Below, one piece after another: positions 8,031-15,686 of a stretch of DNA of 48,662 bases. The stretch comes from JAJZJT01 sp964610905 (GTDB lineage: Bacteria > Actinomycetota > Acidimicrobiia > Acidimicrobiales > RAAP-2): the NCBI GenBank assembly GCA_964610905.1, contig CAZSYT010000018.1, positions 1 through 48,662 on the forward strand, written 5' to 3'. The position numbers and the translations under genes were made by a program. Each line of letters begins with the position of its first letter. Within the stretch, counting starts at the first letter, position 1. The notes under the pieces were generated by a model. It made no database searches. It was not told where the DNA came from and saw only the letters and a list, made by a program, of their open reading frames with translations.

Positions 8031-8957
8031 GTGACGTGGACGGGGGTGCGGATCACCATCGGGAAGCTCTTCCTGCTGGTCGGCGTGCTCCTCCTCCTCT
8101 TCATCCCCTACCTCCTCTGGGGGACGGACATCCTCGCCGCCCAGAGCCAGGCCACCCTCCGCCACGAGCTGTCCAGCGAGCTCGCGCACCGGCCCCGCGA
8201 CCCGGCGCCCACCACGACGACGCCCACGGCGCCGGTCGGCCCGCCGAGCGTCGCGCCGCCCATGGCCGACCCGCCGGTCGGCACGGCGGTCGGGACCATC
8301 CGGATCCCTGCCATCGGCCTGTCGATGGCCGTCGTCGAGGGGACGGGGAGCGCCGAGCTCCGCATGGGCCCGGGCCACTACTCGGGCACGCCGCTCCCCG
8401 GCGAGGCGGGCAACGCGGCCATCGCCGGCCACCGGACCACGTACCTCCGCCCGTTCTACTCGCTCAACGCCCTCCGCCCCGGCGACAGGATCGTCGTCAC
8501 CACGGTGCAGGGGACGTTCACCTACCGGATGACGACCTCGCTCGTCGTGGCGCCCGACGACGTGTCCGTCGTCGCCCCGACCGCCTCACCGGAGCTCACG
8601 CTGACCACGTGCAACCCGCGGTGGAGCGCCACCCAGCGCCTGGTCGTCCACGCCGCCCTCGCGGCCAGCGTCCTGGCGACGGACGTGCCGGCGGCGTCCG
8701 GCGGCGGCGCCGCGCCGCTCAGCCCGACGGCCCGCAGGCTCGACGCGGCAGCGCTCGTCGGTCACGGCGGTCACTGGCCCGCCGCCCTGGCCTGGGGAGC
8801 CGCCGTGCTGGCCATCGCCGCCGCCCTCGAGGTGGCACGGCGGCGCCTGTCGGGCCTCCGTCGAGCATCGGTGCTCGCAGGAGGCACGCTCGCCTGGCTG
8901 GTCGTCGTGTTCTTCTTCTTCGGTGCTGCGGGCCCGCTCCTCCCGGCGAGCTTCTGA
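8031..8957 (+). CDS. Class E sortase with extra C-terminal membrane helices
   Basis: The 308-aa protein has an N-terminal membrane helix (about residues 10-32), a Thr/Pro-rich linker, and a sortase barrel. The catalytic His is in AAIAGHRTTYLRPFYSLN, the Cys in ELTLTTCNPRWSATQRLVV, and the Arg follows it. It joins sorting-signal proteins to the cell wall or pili. Two more hydrophobic helices follow (about 245-265 and 280-300), which many class E sortases lack. A candidate substrate, the LPFTG protein at 13553-13858, lies nearby. Confidence 0.93.
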   Translation: MTWTGVRITIGKLFLLVGVLLLLFIPYLLWGTDILAAQSQATLRHELSSELAHRPRDPAPTTTTPTAPVGPPSVAPPMADPPVGTAVGTIRIPAIGLSMAVVEGTGSAELRMGPGHYSGTPLPGEAGNAAIAGHRTTYLRPFYSLNALRPGDRIVVTTVQGTFTYRMTTSLVVAPDDVSVVAPTASPELTLTTCNPRWSATQRLVVHAALAASVLATDVPAASGGGAAPLSPTARRLDAAALVGHGGHWPAALAWGAAVLAIAAALEVARRRLSGLRRASVLAGGTLAWLVVVFFFFGAAGPLLPASF

Positions 8958-8978
8958 GAGGGCCCGGCGCCACGCCGC

Positions 8979-8992
8979 TACAGTGACCGGGC
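8979..8992 (+). promoter_or_regulatory. -10 box before the glycosyltransferase unit
   Basis: TACAGT at 8979-8984 ends 8 nt before the GTG at 8993. It supports transcription starting at the small ORF that overlaps the glycosyltransferase gene. Confidence 0.45.
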
Positions 8993-9175
8993 GTGCTCCC
9001 CATCGGGCCGGGCCGGGCGAGCGGCCCCGAGGACGCCGTCGTCGTCGGAGCCGTCGGCGTCGTCGTCGCCGGCACGCGGAGCGGGACCGCCCCTCCGGCC
9101 GCAGCCGGGGCGGCCGAGGTCGGCCACCCTCGCTCGACGTTCGGCACCGGTGAGGTCGCGGCGGCACCCGAGTGA
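8993..9175 (+). CDS. Possible 60-aa leader ORF, unrecognised
   Basis: A GTG-started frame of 60 residues, rich in Gly, Ala and Val, without a recognised motif. The only arguments for it are a leaderless-type promoter right in front and a GTGA overlap with the glycosyltransferase start at 9172, the arrangement seen at many real junctions in this window. It may simply couple translation to the next gene, or be an untranslated leader. Confidence 0.3.
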   Translation: MLPIGPGRASGPEDAVVVGAVGVVVAGTRSGTAPPAAAGAAEVGHPRSTFGTGEVAAAPE

Positions 9176-10272
9176 CGAACCGGCCCGCTGTCGCCATCTG
9201 CCACGACTACCTGACCCAGCGCGGCGGCGCCGAGCGGGTGGTGCTGACGCTCTCGAGAGGCTTCCCGGGGGCTCCCGTCCACACGGCCTTCTTCGACGCC
9301 GCAGGCACGTTCGCCGCCTTCGCCGACGTCGACGTGGTCACGCTGCCGCTCGACCGCGTCGGCGCCCTGCGGCGCCACCACCGCCTGGCGATGCCCGTGC
9401 TGGCCCCGGCGTTCTCGCGTCACGTGGTCGACGCCGACGTGACGGTGTGCTCGTCGAGCGGCTGGGCGCACGGCGTCGGCGTCACGGGAGCCAAGCTCGT
9501 CTACTGCTACACGCCGGCACGCTGGCTCTACCAGGGCGACCGCTACCTCCGTGGCGCGTCGCCGGCGGCACGGGCCGTCCTTGCCGGCATCGGGCCTCCC
9601 CTCCGACGATGGGACCGCCGCGCCGCGGCCAGCGCCGACCGCTACCTGGCGATCTCCACCGTCGTCCGTGAGCGCATCCGTCACCACTACGGCATCGACG
9701 CCGCCGTCGTCCACCCGCCGTGCGCCTTCGACGACGATGGGCCGACGCGCCCGGTCGCCGGCGTCGAGCCGGGCTTCTACCTCTGCGTGGCCCGGCTCCT
9801 CGCCTACAAGAACGTGGACGTCCTCGTCGACGCCTTCGCCGACCTGCCCGGGGAGCGGCTCGTCGTGGTGGGCACCGGGCCACTGGCCGGGCAGCTCGCG
9901 GCGCGGGCCGGACCGAACGTGACCTTCTCGGGCGAGGTCGGGGACGACCAGCTGCGCTGGCTGTACCGATCAGCCGCCGGGCTGCTCGGTGCCTCCCACG
10001 AAGACTTCGGGCTGACGCCCGTCGAGGCCGCCGCCCAGGGCACCCCGAGCGCCGTCCTGCGCTACGGCGGCTACCTCGACACGGTCGAGGAGGGGGTCAC
10101 CGGTGTCTTCTTCGACCGCCCCGAGCCCGGGCTGGTGGCCGCCGCCGTCCGGGACCTGTCGACCACCCGCTTCGACCCCGGCCTGCTCCGCCGACGCGCC
10201 GCTCGCTTCGGCGTCCGGGCGTTTCTCGCGCGCCTCGCCGCCGAGGTCGACGACCTGCGACGCGACGTCTGA
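9172..10272 (+). CDS. Glycosyltransferase family 4
   Basis: The 366-aa GT-B enzyme has the C-terminal sugar-nucleotide site: ARLLAYKNVDVLVDAFADLPGERLVVVGTGP, then HEDFGLTPVEAAAQGTPSAVLRYGGYLDTV, containing the E-x7-E motif. The N-terminus (CHDYLTQRGGAERVVLTLSRGF) is the acceptor domain. It likely adds a sugar to a lipid-linked exopolysaccharide precursor started by the convergent sugar transferase at 10302-11801. The GTG start overlaps the small ORF before it. Confidence 0.93.
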   Translation: MTNRPAVAICHDYLTQRGGAERVVLTLSRGFPGAPVHTAFFDAAGTFAAFADVDVVTLPLDRVGALRRHHRLAMPVLAPAFSRHVVDADVTVCSSSGWAHGVGVTGAKLVYCYTPARWLYQGDRYLRGASPAARAVLAGIGPPLRRWDRRAAASADRYLAISTVVRERIRHHYGIDAAVVHPPCAFDDDGPTRPVAGVEPGFYLCVARLLAYKNVDVLVDAFADLPGERLVVVGTGPLAGQLAARAGPNVTFSGEVGDDQLRWLYRSAAGLLGASHEDFGLTPVEAAAQGTPSAVLRYGGYLDTVEEGVTGVFFDRPEPGLVAAAVRDLSTTRFDPGLLRRRAARFGVRAFLARLAAEVDDLRRDV

Positions 10273-10301
10273 GCGGCCGGTGCGCCCGAGCCGCTCGATG
10301 G

Positions 10302-11801
10302 TCACGAGGCGCCGCGGCCCTTGACGATCGTCGCCGGCGTCTGCCACAGGATCTTCACGTCCCACCAGAACGACCACGACGCCACGTAGAGGTAGTCGAG
10401 CCGGCACAGCTCGAGGTACGAGAGCTCGTTGCGACCCGACACCTGCCACAGGCCCGTCATGCCCGGGCGGGCCTCGAACCGCTTGCGCGCCCACCCCTCG
10501 ATGGCCTGCGCCTCCTCGACCACGAACGGGCGTGGCCCGACGAGGGACATGTCCCCCTTCCACACGTTGATGAGCTGGGGAAGCTCGTCCACGCTGGTCC
10601 GGCGCAGCCACCGGCCGACCCGCGTGACCCTCGGGTCGTCACGGATCTTGAAGAGCGGCCCGTCGACCTCGTTGTGCAGGCTCAAGGCGCCGCGCTCGCC
10701 CTCGGCGCCGACGACCATCGTGCGGAACTTGAGGACCTCGAAGGGCAGTCCGAACCGGCCTGCCCGCTCCTGGCGGAAGAGGACCGGCCCGGGCCCCGAC
10801 AGCCGCACGGCGACGGCGGCGGCCAGCAGCACCGGCGACGTGACCGTCAGGATGACGGAGGCGGCGACCACGTCGAAGAGCCGCTTGGCGAACCGGGCAC
10901 CGCTGCTCAGCGAGGGGGGCGCGATGTCGATGATGGGGAGGCCGTAGACGTCCTCGACGTTGGACCGGATGGTCACGAGCTCGTAGTACCGGGGGACGAT
11001 CGACACGGCCACCTGTCCGGCGAGGCTCTTCAGCATGGCGATGGTGCGCTCGGGGTGGGTGCGGGAGAAGCACACGACGACCCGGCCGATGCCCAGAGTG
11101 CGGCAGAGCTCCGGGAGGTCGTCGAGCCCGCCGAGCACCGAGTCCGTGCCGTCGACCGGGTTGTCGTCGACGAAGCCCACGAAGCGCACGTTGGCGTGCG
11201 AGCGCAGGTGGCTGGCCACGGTCCGGGCCATCACCCCCGTGCCGACGACCACCATGGAGACGGCCGTCTCGCCGTGATGGCCGCGCAAGACCGGGGACAC
11301 GCCACGCGCCACGAGCACGAAGAACAGGCTGAAGCCGCACAGGGCCACGACCTTGCCGACGCTCAGGTCGGACTCCCCGATGAAGCGGGTGGCCCCGTAG
11401 GAGACGACGGAGACGACGAACCCCGACACCATCAAGGCGTGGGCGAGGTCCTTCAGGTCGCTGAAGAGCGACGGCGCGATCCGTCGGGGCGCCGTCCGGT
11501 AGAGGCCGTAGAGGGCGAAGATGCCGAGGGAGATGGGCACGGTGGCGGCGTCGAAGGCGTAGACCGGACCGAGCCGGTCCGCAGAGCTGGCCGGGTTGGA
11601 GGAGACGGCGGACACGGCGAGCGGGGCCACGATGCTGGCGGTCAACAGCGCCAGGAAATCGGCGACCACGAGCTGGCGCACCACGGAGCGGCGCAGGGCG
11701 AGCGAGACGGCGGCCGCCTCGGGCGGCGTCGCGAGGGCCGCCCACTCCTCGAGGGACGGCATGGAGACAGCCCGGCCGAGGTCGGGATCGTAGACTGCCA
11801 C
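10302..11801 (-). CDS. Polyprenyl-phosphate sugar-1-phosphate transferase (WbaP/CpsE-like)
   Basis: The 499-aa protein has four or five membrane helices near residues 40-170, a Rossmann-like domain (SMVVVGTGVMARTVASHL) and a C-terminal bacterial sugar transferase domain: KRLFDVVAASVILT, FEVLKFRTM, DELPQLINVWKGDMSLVGPRPF and RPGMTGLWQVSGRN. It transfers a sugar phosphate from UDP-sugar to undecaprenyl phosphate, the first step of exopolysaccharide assembly. I place the start at GTG 11801 because GGGAGGAG lies 10 nt upstream; a longer frame begins at 11918 without such support. Confidence 0.94.
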   Translation of the reverse strand: MAVYDPDLGRAVSMPSLEEWAALATPPEAAAVSLALRRSVVRQLVVADFLALLTASIVAPLAVSAVSSNPASSADRLGPVYAFDAATVPISLGIFALYGLYRTAPRRIAPSLFSDLKDLAHALMVSGFVVSVVSYGATRFIGESDLSVGKVVALCGFSLFFVLVARGVSPVLRGHHGETAVSMVVVGTGVMARTVASHLRSHANVRFVGFVDDNPVDGTDSVLGGLDDLPELCRTLGIGRVVVCFSRTHPERTIAMLKSLAGQVAVSIVPRYYELVTIRSNVEDVYGLPIIDIAPPSLSSGARFAKRLFDVVAASVILTVTSPVLLAAAVAVRLSGPGPVLFRQERAGRFGLPFEVLKFRTMVVGAEGERGALSLHNEVDGPLFKIRDDPRVTRVGRWLRRTSVDELPQLINVWKGDMSLVGPRPFVVEEAQAIEGWARKRFEARPGMTGLWQVSGRNELSYLELCRLDYLYVASWSFWWDVKILWQTPATIVKGRGAS

Positions 11802-11942
11802 GCGAGTCCAGCTCCTCCCTGCCGAAGCGCTCGTCCGCGTACCTACCGCATGGGCACCTGCCGCGTGGTCGCTGCCACGCTGCCGGCAGTCCGTTCCGAC
11901 CCCCCGCCGGTCGGACAACTGGCAGACACAGTGTACGCCCCA

Positions 11943-11957
11943 GGTCCCCGTGGGACC
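11943..11957. promoter_or_regulatory. Perfect 15-bp palindrome, possible operator
   Basis: GGTCCCCGTGGGACC is a perfect 6-3-6 dyad about 16 bp downstream of the proposed -10 box of the sugar transferase gene, a position where a repressor could block transcription. Confidence 0.4.
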
Positions 11958-12006
11958 ACCACGCTCCGAGACATTCTGGCGGTGATTACACGATCAGTGC
12001 AAGTGT

Positions 12007-12023
12007 GCGCGCTCTGAGCGCGC
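12007..12023. terminator. 7-bp GC hairpin
   Basis: GCGCGCT-CTG-AGCGCGC forms a perfect stem with a 3-nt loop 144 bp past the stop of the minus-strand gene at 12168-13076. It may end that transcript; there is no T-run. Confidence 0.35.
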
Positions 12024-12167
12024 GTTCTGCTGACCGGGAGACCGGACGCGCGGCGCAGTCGTCCGTCCCAGGGAGCCGGACGTCGGCGGCGGAGCCCGGC
12101 GAGGGAGGGCCCGGCGGACCCGCCGTCGTCGCGTGCGGCGCCGGCACGTGCCGGCAGTGGTGCCGGT

Positions 12168-13076
12168 TCAGGGGATGGCCGGGTCGAGCCAGGGCTCGAC
12201 GGCCGCGAGCACGGCTCCGCTGGGCATCGGCGCCAGGGTGCTCCACTGGCCGACGCCGGGCGACCAGTAGTTGGAGAACGCGGCCGCGTACCAGCCCGAC
12301 AGGAAGCCCTGTTCGGCGCAGTCGCAGTTCGGCGCCCAGCTGGCCGGATGGATGCCCAGGACGTCCTCGATCTGTGCGTGGCCGCCCTTCGGCTCGACGG
12401 CGACGGCGTCGACCTCGTGGGCGATCTCGAAGGCGGTGATCCCGGCGAGCCGCTGGACCGACTCACCCGGCGAGACGTAGAGGACCGACGTGCCGCCCGG
12501 CTTCCCCCAGGTGAAGGTGGTGTTGCCCTCGAACCCGGGCACCGGGGCGTCCGACGCGGGCTCGAACGTGATCGAGTAGCCGGGGAGCTCCTGCCACGGG
12601 TAACGAACGAGGGCCAGCGCCTCGGCTCCGAGCTGTTGGACGCTCGGGGCTGCGCCCACCGGCGCCGCCGTCGGCACCGCTGGTGTGGGCGGGACCGTGG
12701 TGGGTGGGACCGTGGTGGGCGGCACCGTGGTGGGCGGCACCGTGGTGGGCGGGACCGTGGTGGGCGGGACCGTGGTGGGCGGCGGAGCAGTCGTCGGCCG
12801 CACGACCGAGCCCTGCCGCGCTGCCGCCTGGGCGGTGCCGACGGACTGGGTGAGCGCGGCGCGCGCCGGGCCGCTCCGGCCCCGACCGAGGGCGACGTGG
12901 AGCACCGTCGCCACGACGACCAGGGCGAGGGCCACCGTCAGGATGCCCCGCAACGTGCCGACCCGTTCGTAGCGGACCCGGCGGAGCGCGGCGGCGAGGC
13001 CGCGGGCGCGCCGGTCCGGCCCGACGTACCCCGGTGTGACGATCAGGTCCGGTGGTGCACCACCACCTTCCTGCAT
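12168..13076 (-). CDS. Membrane-anchored, degenerate zincin-like protein with PPTTV linker
   Basis: The 302-aa product has a short cytoplasmic part, one membrane helix near residues 50-70 (ILTVALALVVVATVLHVAL), a linker of six TTVPP repeats, and an outside domain of about 140 residues. That domain looks like the secreted zincins of actinobacteria, but where they have AHELGHAYD this one reads IAHEVDAVAVE. The HExxH second His is lost, and GWYAAAF lacks the third acidic ligand. I infer a catalytically dead relative. The start is uncertain: GTG 13136 and ATG 13211 are in frame. Confidence 0.72.
   Translation of the reverse strand: MQEGGGAPPDLIVTPGYVGPDRRARGLAAALRRVRYERVGTLRGILTVALALVVVATVLHVALGRGRSGPARAALTQSVGTAQAAARQGSVVRPTTAPPPTTVPPTTVPPTTVPPTTVPPTTVPPTTVPPTPAVPTAAPVGAAPSVQQLGAEALALVRYPWQELPGYSITFEPASDAPVPGFEGNTTFTWGKPGGTSVLYVSPGESVQRLAGITAFEIAHEVDAVAVEPKGGHAQIEDVLGIHPASWAPNCDCAEQGFLSGWYAAAFSNYWSPGVGQWSTLAPMPSGAVLAAVEPWLDPAIP
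12691..12780 (-). repeat. 15-bp tandem repeat, six copies, coding TTVPP
   Basis: Six copies of GGGACCGTGGTGGGC (plus-strand view, one or two changes per copy) encode the Pro/Thr linker between the membrane helix and the outside domain. Such linkers span the cell wall, and the repeat number may vary. Confidence 0.9.
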
Positions 13077-13171
13077 GCCGATTGACGTGGCCGTGCGCGG
13101 CCACGCAGGTACGGCCTCGTGCGCGTCGATCTCCACCCTGCCCCGTCCGCCCTCGTGCTGCTGCTCTCTCC

Positions 13172-13190
13172 CATGGGGCGAGGCCCCATG
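13172..13190. other. Perfect 8-bp stem hairpin
   Basis: CATGGGGC and GCCCCATG surround a 3-nt GAG loop, about 100 bp upstream of the preferred start at 13076. It could be a leader structure of that message. Confidence 0.45.
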
Positions 13191-13440
13191 CTCCGATGGG
13201 GGCATCGGCACGCGGGGAGGAGATCTTGAGCGCGAACGCGCAATTCATCGCTGACCAGGTTGTTCACTCCACCGTCGCGTCCGCCGCCGGGGTCGCGGGC
13301 TGCCTTCGCCGACCCCGGCGTCGCGGGCAGGGCCCCCGCCGACGACGTCCGACCTGGGCGGGGTCGTCCCGAGCCCGTCCGGTCACGCCTCCGCGGGCGG
13401 GCACGCCGGTACTGCGGCGGTGAGGGGAGGCTGTGGCTGG

Positions 13441-13467
13441 CCTCTCTGGCCTCTCTGGCCTCTCTGG
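13441..13467. repeat. 9-bp tandem repeat, three copies
   Basis: CCTCTCTGG three times in a row, with GTGGC before and GCCAC after. It is intergenic, just downstream of the LPFTG gene. Confidence 0.85.
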
Positions 13468-13552
13468 GCCACGCGAGCGAGGTCGTCGTCGCCCGCTTCG
13501 CCCCGACGCCGGGTCCGACGGCCGGCCGACCCGGCACCCGCGTCGCGCGCGC

Positions 13553-13858
13553 TCAGGCCTGGGCCCGACGGCGACGGGTGAGCACGGTGCCCACGACGAC
13601 GGCGGCCACGCCGAGCCCGGCCACCTCTTCGACGTCGGCCCCGGTGAAGGGCAGGCTCGACACCGAGCTCTTCGTCGTCGGGCTGACCGTGAACGGGAGG
13701 CTGTTCGGGTCGGTCGGCCCCGACGGGCTCCCGCCCTGGATCGTCTGGTTGCTCGGTGGCGTCGTGTACGGCCCGGCCGCGGCGACCCCGGGGGTCGCCA
13801 GCGCGCCGACGGCCAGCGACCCGAGCACCACGCCCCCTGCAGCCATCAGCTTCCTCAT
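13553..13858 (-). CDS. Small secreted protein with LPFTG sorting signal
   Basis: The 101-aa protein has a signal peptide (MRKLMAAGGVVLGSLAVGALATPGVAAAG, cleavage near VAAA-G), a short Pro/Ser/Thr-rich middle, then SSLPFTG, a hydrophobic helix (VAGLGVAAVVVGTVL) and a basic tail TRRRRAQA. That is the full cell-wall sorting signal read by sortases. A class E sortase lies about 4.6 kb away. The body has only about 45 residues, so it may be a surface stalk or a pilus-like subunit. The start is ATG 13858; upstream frame has no signal character. Confidence 0.82.
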   Translation of the reverse strand: MRKLMAAGGVVLGSLAVGALATPGVAAAGPYTTPPSNQTIQGGSPSGPTDPNSLPFTVSPTTKSSVSSLPFTGADVEEVAGLGVAAVVVGTVLTRRRRAQA

Positions 13859-14240
13859 CCTCACGGAACGTGGCCCTCCATCGTCGCGGCCCGAGCCGAC
13901 GGCCCTGGCACCCCGAGCCCTCCCGGCCGATTGCACCGGTGGGCATCCCTCGTGTCCTTCCAGCATGAACGGTGGCCGGCACCGGTGCAAGCGACGGCGC
14001 GTCCTGGCCCCGTCCTCGCCACCTACTGCATGGATGATGCCACGGCGCGTGGTACTCGTCGCTCATCGGGCCGGTGCGAGCGATCAACGATCCCCGCGGT
14101 GCGCACGTGGGTCGGGGCCTGCCCGTACCCGGCTTGCACGGCGACGGGTCGTGCGGCACGCTGGCGAGACGGTTCCGGCCGCACGTGTGGACGTCGGCCC
14201 CCGCGGCCGATGACGGCACGGGCACGAACAGGGGGTCGAC
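13859..14240. other. 382-bp divergent intergenic region
   Basis: No gene seen. It separates the minus-strand LPFTG gene from the plus-strand oxidase gene. The notable element is the large inverted repeat at 13931-13990. GGGGG five bases before GTG 14241 can serve as the oxidase ribosome binding site. Confidence 0.5.
13931..13990. promoter_or_regulatory. 11-bp inverted repeat flanking 38 bp, possible paired operator
   Basis: TTGCACCGGTG at 13931-13941 and its exact reverse complement at 13980-13990. Each arm contains the self-palindrome CACCGGTG, so two protein dimers may bind. On the minus strand TTGCAC (13990-13985) followed 17 bp later by CATGCT could be the promoter of the LPFTG gene. Confidence 0.5.
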
Positions 14241-15686
14241 GTGGACCAGCTCGAGATCGTCGAGGCACTGGCCGGCGTGGTGGGAGCAGCGAACGTCTCC
14301 TCCGGCGCAGCCGTGAACCCCGACGACGCCGGCGACGAGTCGCTGACCGTGCCGGCGGGGGCGCCGCTGGCCGTCGTGCGACCGTCGACCACGGCCCACG
14401 TCGCGGCCGTCGTCGCCCTGGCCCGCGAGCGCGGCGTCGCGCTCGTGCCTCGCGGCTCGGGGACGGGCCTGGCGGGAGGTGCGACACCGCCACCCGGCAG
14501 CGTCGTCGTGGCGTTCGACCGGATGGACGCCATCCTCGAGCTCGACACGTCCAACCAGGTCGCCGTCGTGCAACCCGGTGTCACCCTGGCCACCCTCGAC
14601 GAGGCCCTCGCCCCGCTCGGGCTCGTGTACCCGGTGTACCCCGGCGAGCTCTCGGCGTCGATCGGCGGGAACGTGGCCACCAATGCCGGAGGGATGCGTG
14701 CCGTCAAGTACGGGGTGACCCGGCACCACGTCCTCGGGCTCGAGCTCGTGCTCGGCACGGGCGAGGTCGTCCGGACCGGCGGGCGCTTCGTCAAGGCGAC
14801 CTCGGGCTACGACCTCACCCAGCTCGTGCTCGGCTCCGAGGGGACGCTCGCCCTGGTGACCGAGGCCACGCTCCGGCTCCACCCCCGGCCGCCGCACTCG
14901 ACGACCGTCCTCGCTCCCTTCACCAGCCTGCACGACGTCTCGGCGGCCGTTCCCGCCCTCGTGTCCAGCGGCATCGACCCTTCGATCGTCGAGTACCTCG
15001 ACGTCGTTTCGATGTCGGGGACCATCGAGAACGCAGGCGTCGACATCGGCGTCCCGTCGGACGTGCGCGACCAGGCGCTCGCCTACCTCGTCGTCACCGT
15101 CGAGCAGCACCGTCCGGAACGCCTCGAGGAGGACGTCGAGTCGCTCGGCACGCTCCTCACCGAGCTCGGCGCCATCGACGCCTACGTGCTCCCCGGGCCG
15201 GCGGGAGCCGCGCTGATCGCCGCCCGCGAGCGGGCCTTCTGGGCGGCGAAGGCCGCCGGGGCCGACGACATCGTCGACGTGGTCGTGCCGCGAGCCTCGA
15301 TCCCCGACTACCTCGAGCAGGTCGGCGCGCTGGCGGCCGACGCCGGCGCCCTGGTGTTCGGTTGTGGCCACGCAGGAGACGGCAACGTCCACCTCTCCGT
15401 CTTCCAGTCCGACCCCGAGGCGTGCCACCGGCTCGTGCACGCCATCGCGGCCGCCGGCGCCCGGCTGGGCGGCGCGGTGTCGGGCGAGCACGGCATCGGC
15501 CGCGCCAAGCGCGACGTCTACGTGGCGCTCGAGGACCCGACCAAGCTCGCGCTCATGCGCCGCCTGAAGGACGCCTTCGACCCCTCGGGCATCTTGAACC
15601 CCGGTGCGCTGCTCCCTCCCGAGCACGTCACCCAGGGGAGCGAACGCGGACGTGCCCTCGGCGCGAAGGGGGCGTACCCGGCGTGA
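14241..15686 (+). CDS. FAD-linked 2-hydroxyacid oxidase/dehydrogenase, GlcD-like
   Basis: The 481-aa protein is of the vanillyl-alcohol-oxidase flavin fold: PRGSGTGLAGGATPPPGSVVVAFDRMD, GNVATNAGGMRAVKYGVTRHHVLGLE and VFGCGHAGDGNVH, plus GEHGIGRAKR near the C-terminus. GlcD-type enzymes oxidise glycolate, D-lactate or other 2-hydroxyacids to 2-oxoacids. The stop overlaps the start of the ThDP enzyme (GTGA), so the 2-oxoacid product may be passed to that decarboxylase-like enzyme. Start GTG 14241 has a GGGGG five bases upstream. Confidence 0.93.
   Translation: MDQLEIVEALAGVVGAANVSSGAAVNPDDAGDESLTVPAGAPLAVVRPSTTAHVAAVVALARERGVALVPRGSGTGLAGGATPPPGSVVVAFDRMDAILELDTSNQVAVVQPGVTLATLDEALAPLGLVYPVYPGELSASIGGNVATNAGGMRAVKYGVTRHHVLGLELVLGTGEVVRTGGRFVKATSGYDLTQLVLGSEGTLALVTEATLRLHPRPPHSTTVLAPFTSLHDVSAAVPALVSSGIDPSIVEYLDVVSMSGTIENAGVDIGVPSDVRDQALAYLVVTVEQHRPERLEEDVESLGTLLTELGAIDAYVLPGPAGAALIAARERAFWAAKAAGADDIVDVVVPRASIPDYLEQVGALAADAGALVFGCGHAGDGNVHLSVFQSDPEACHRLVHAIAAAGARLGGAVSGEHGIGRAKRDVYVALEDPTKLALMRRLKDAFDPSGILNPGALLPPEHVTQGSERGRALGAKGAYPA

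Larger units (their letters stand above)
11802..12167 (-). other. 366-bp intergenic region with promoter elements
   Basis: No convincing gene here. Reading leftwards: a GC hairpin at 12007-12023; a possible -35 TTGCAC (12002-11997) and -10 CAGAAT (11978-11973) with 18-bp spacing; and the palindrome GGTCCC-CGT-GGGACC at 11943-11957. Together they look like the promoter and operator of the sugar transferase gene. Confidence 0.4.
13077..13552. other. 476-bp intergenic region
   Basis: No gene seen. It lies between two minus-strand genes and contains a perfect 8-bp hairpin at 13172-13190 and a 9-bp triplicate at 13441-13467. The first 135 bp may be coding if the downstream gene starts at 13136 or 13211. 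Confidence 0.5.

Noticed and set aside
11850..12017. 55-aa plus-strand frame in the intergenic region before the sugar transferase
   Set aside because: No SD, no motif, and it overlaps the proposed promoter and the palindrome.
13077..13330. Possible c-di-AMP or other riboswitch upstream of the membrane-anchored zincin-like gene
   Set aside because: GC-rich hairpins are present, but I could not find the conserved blocks of any riboswitch class.
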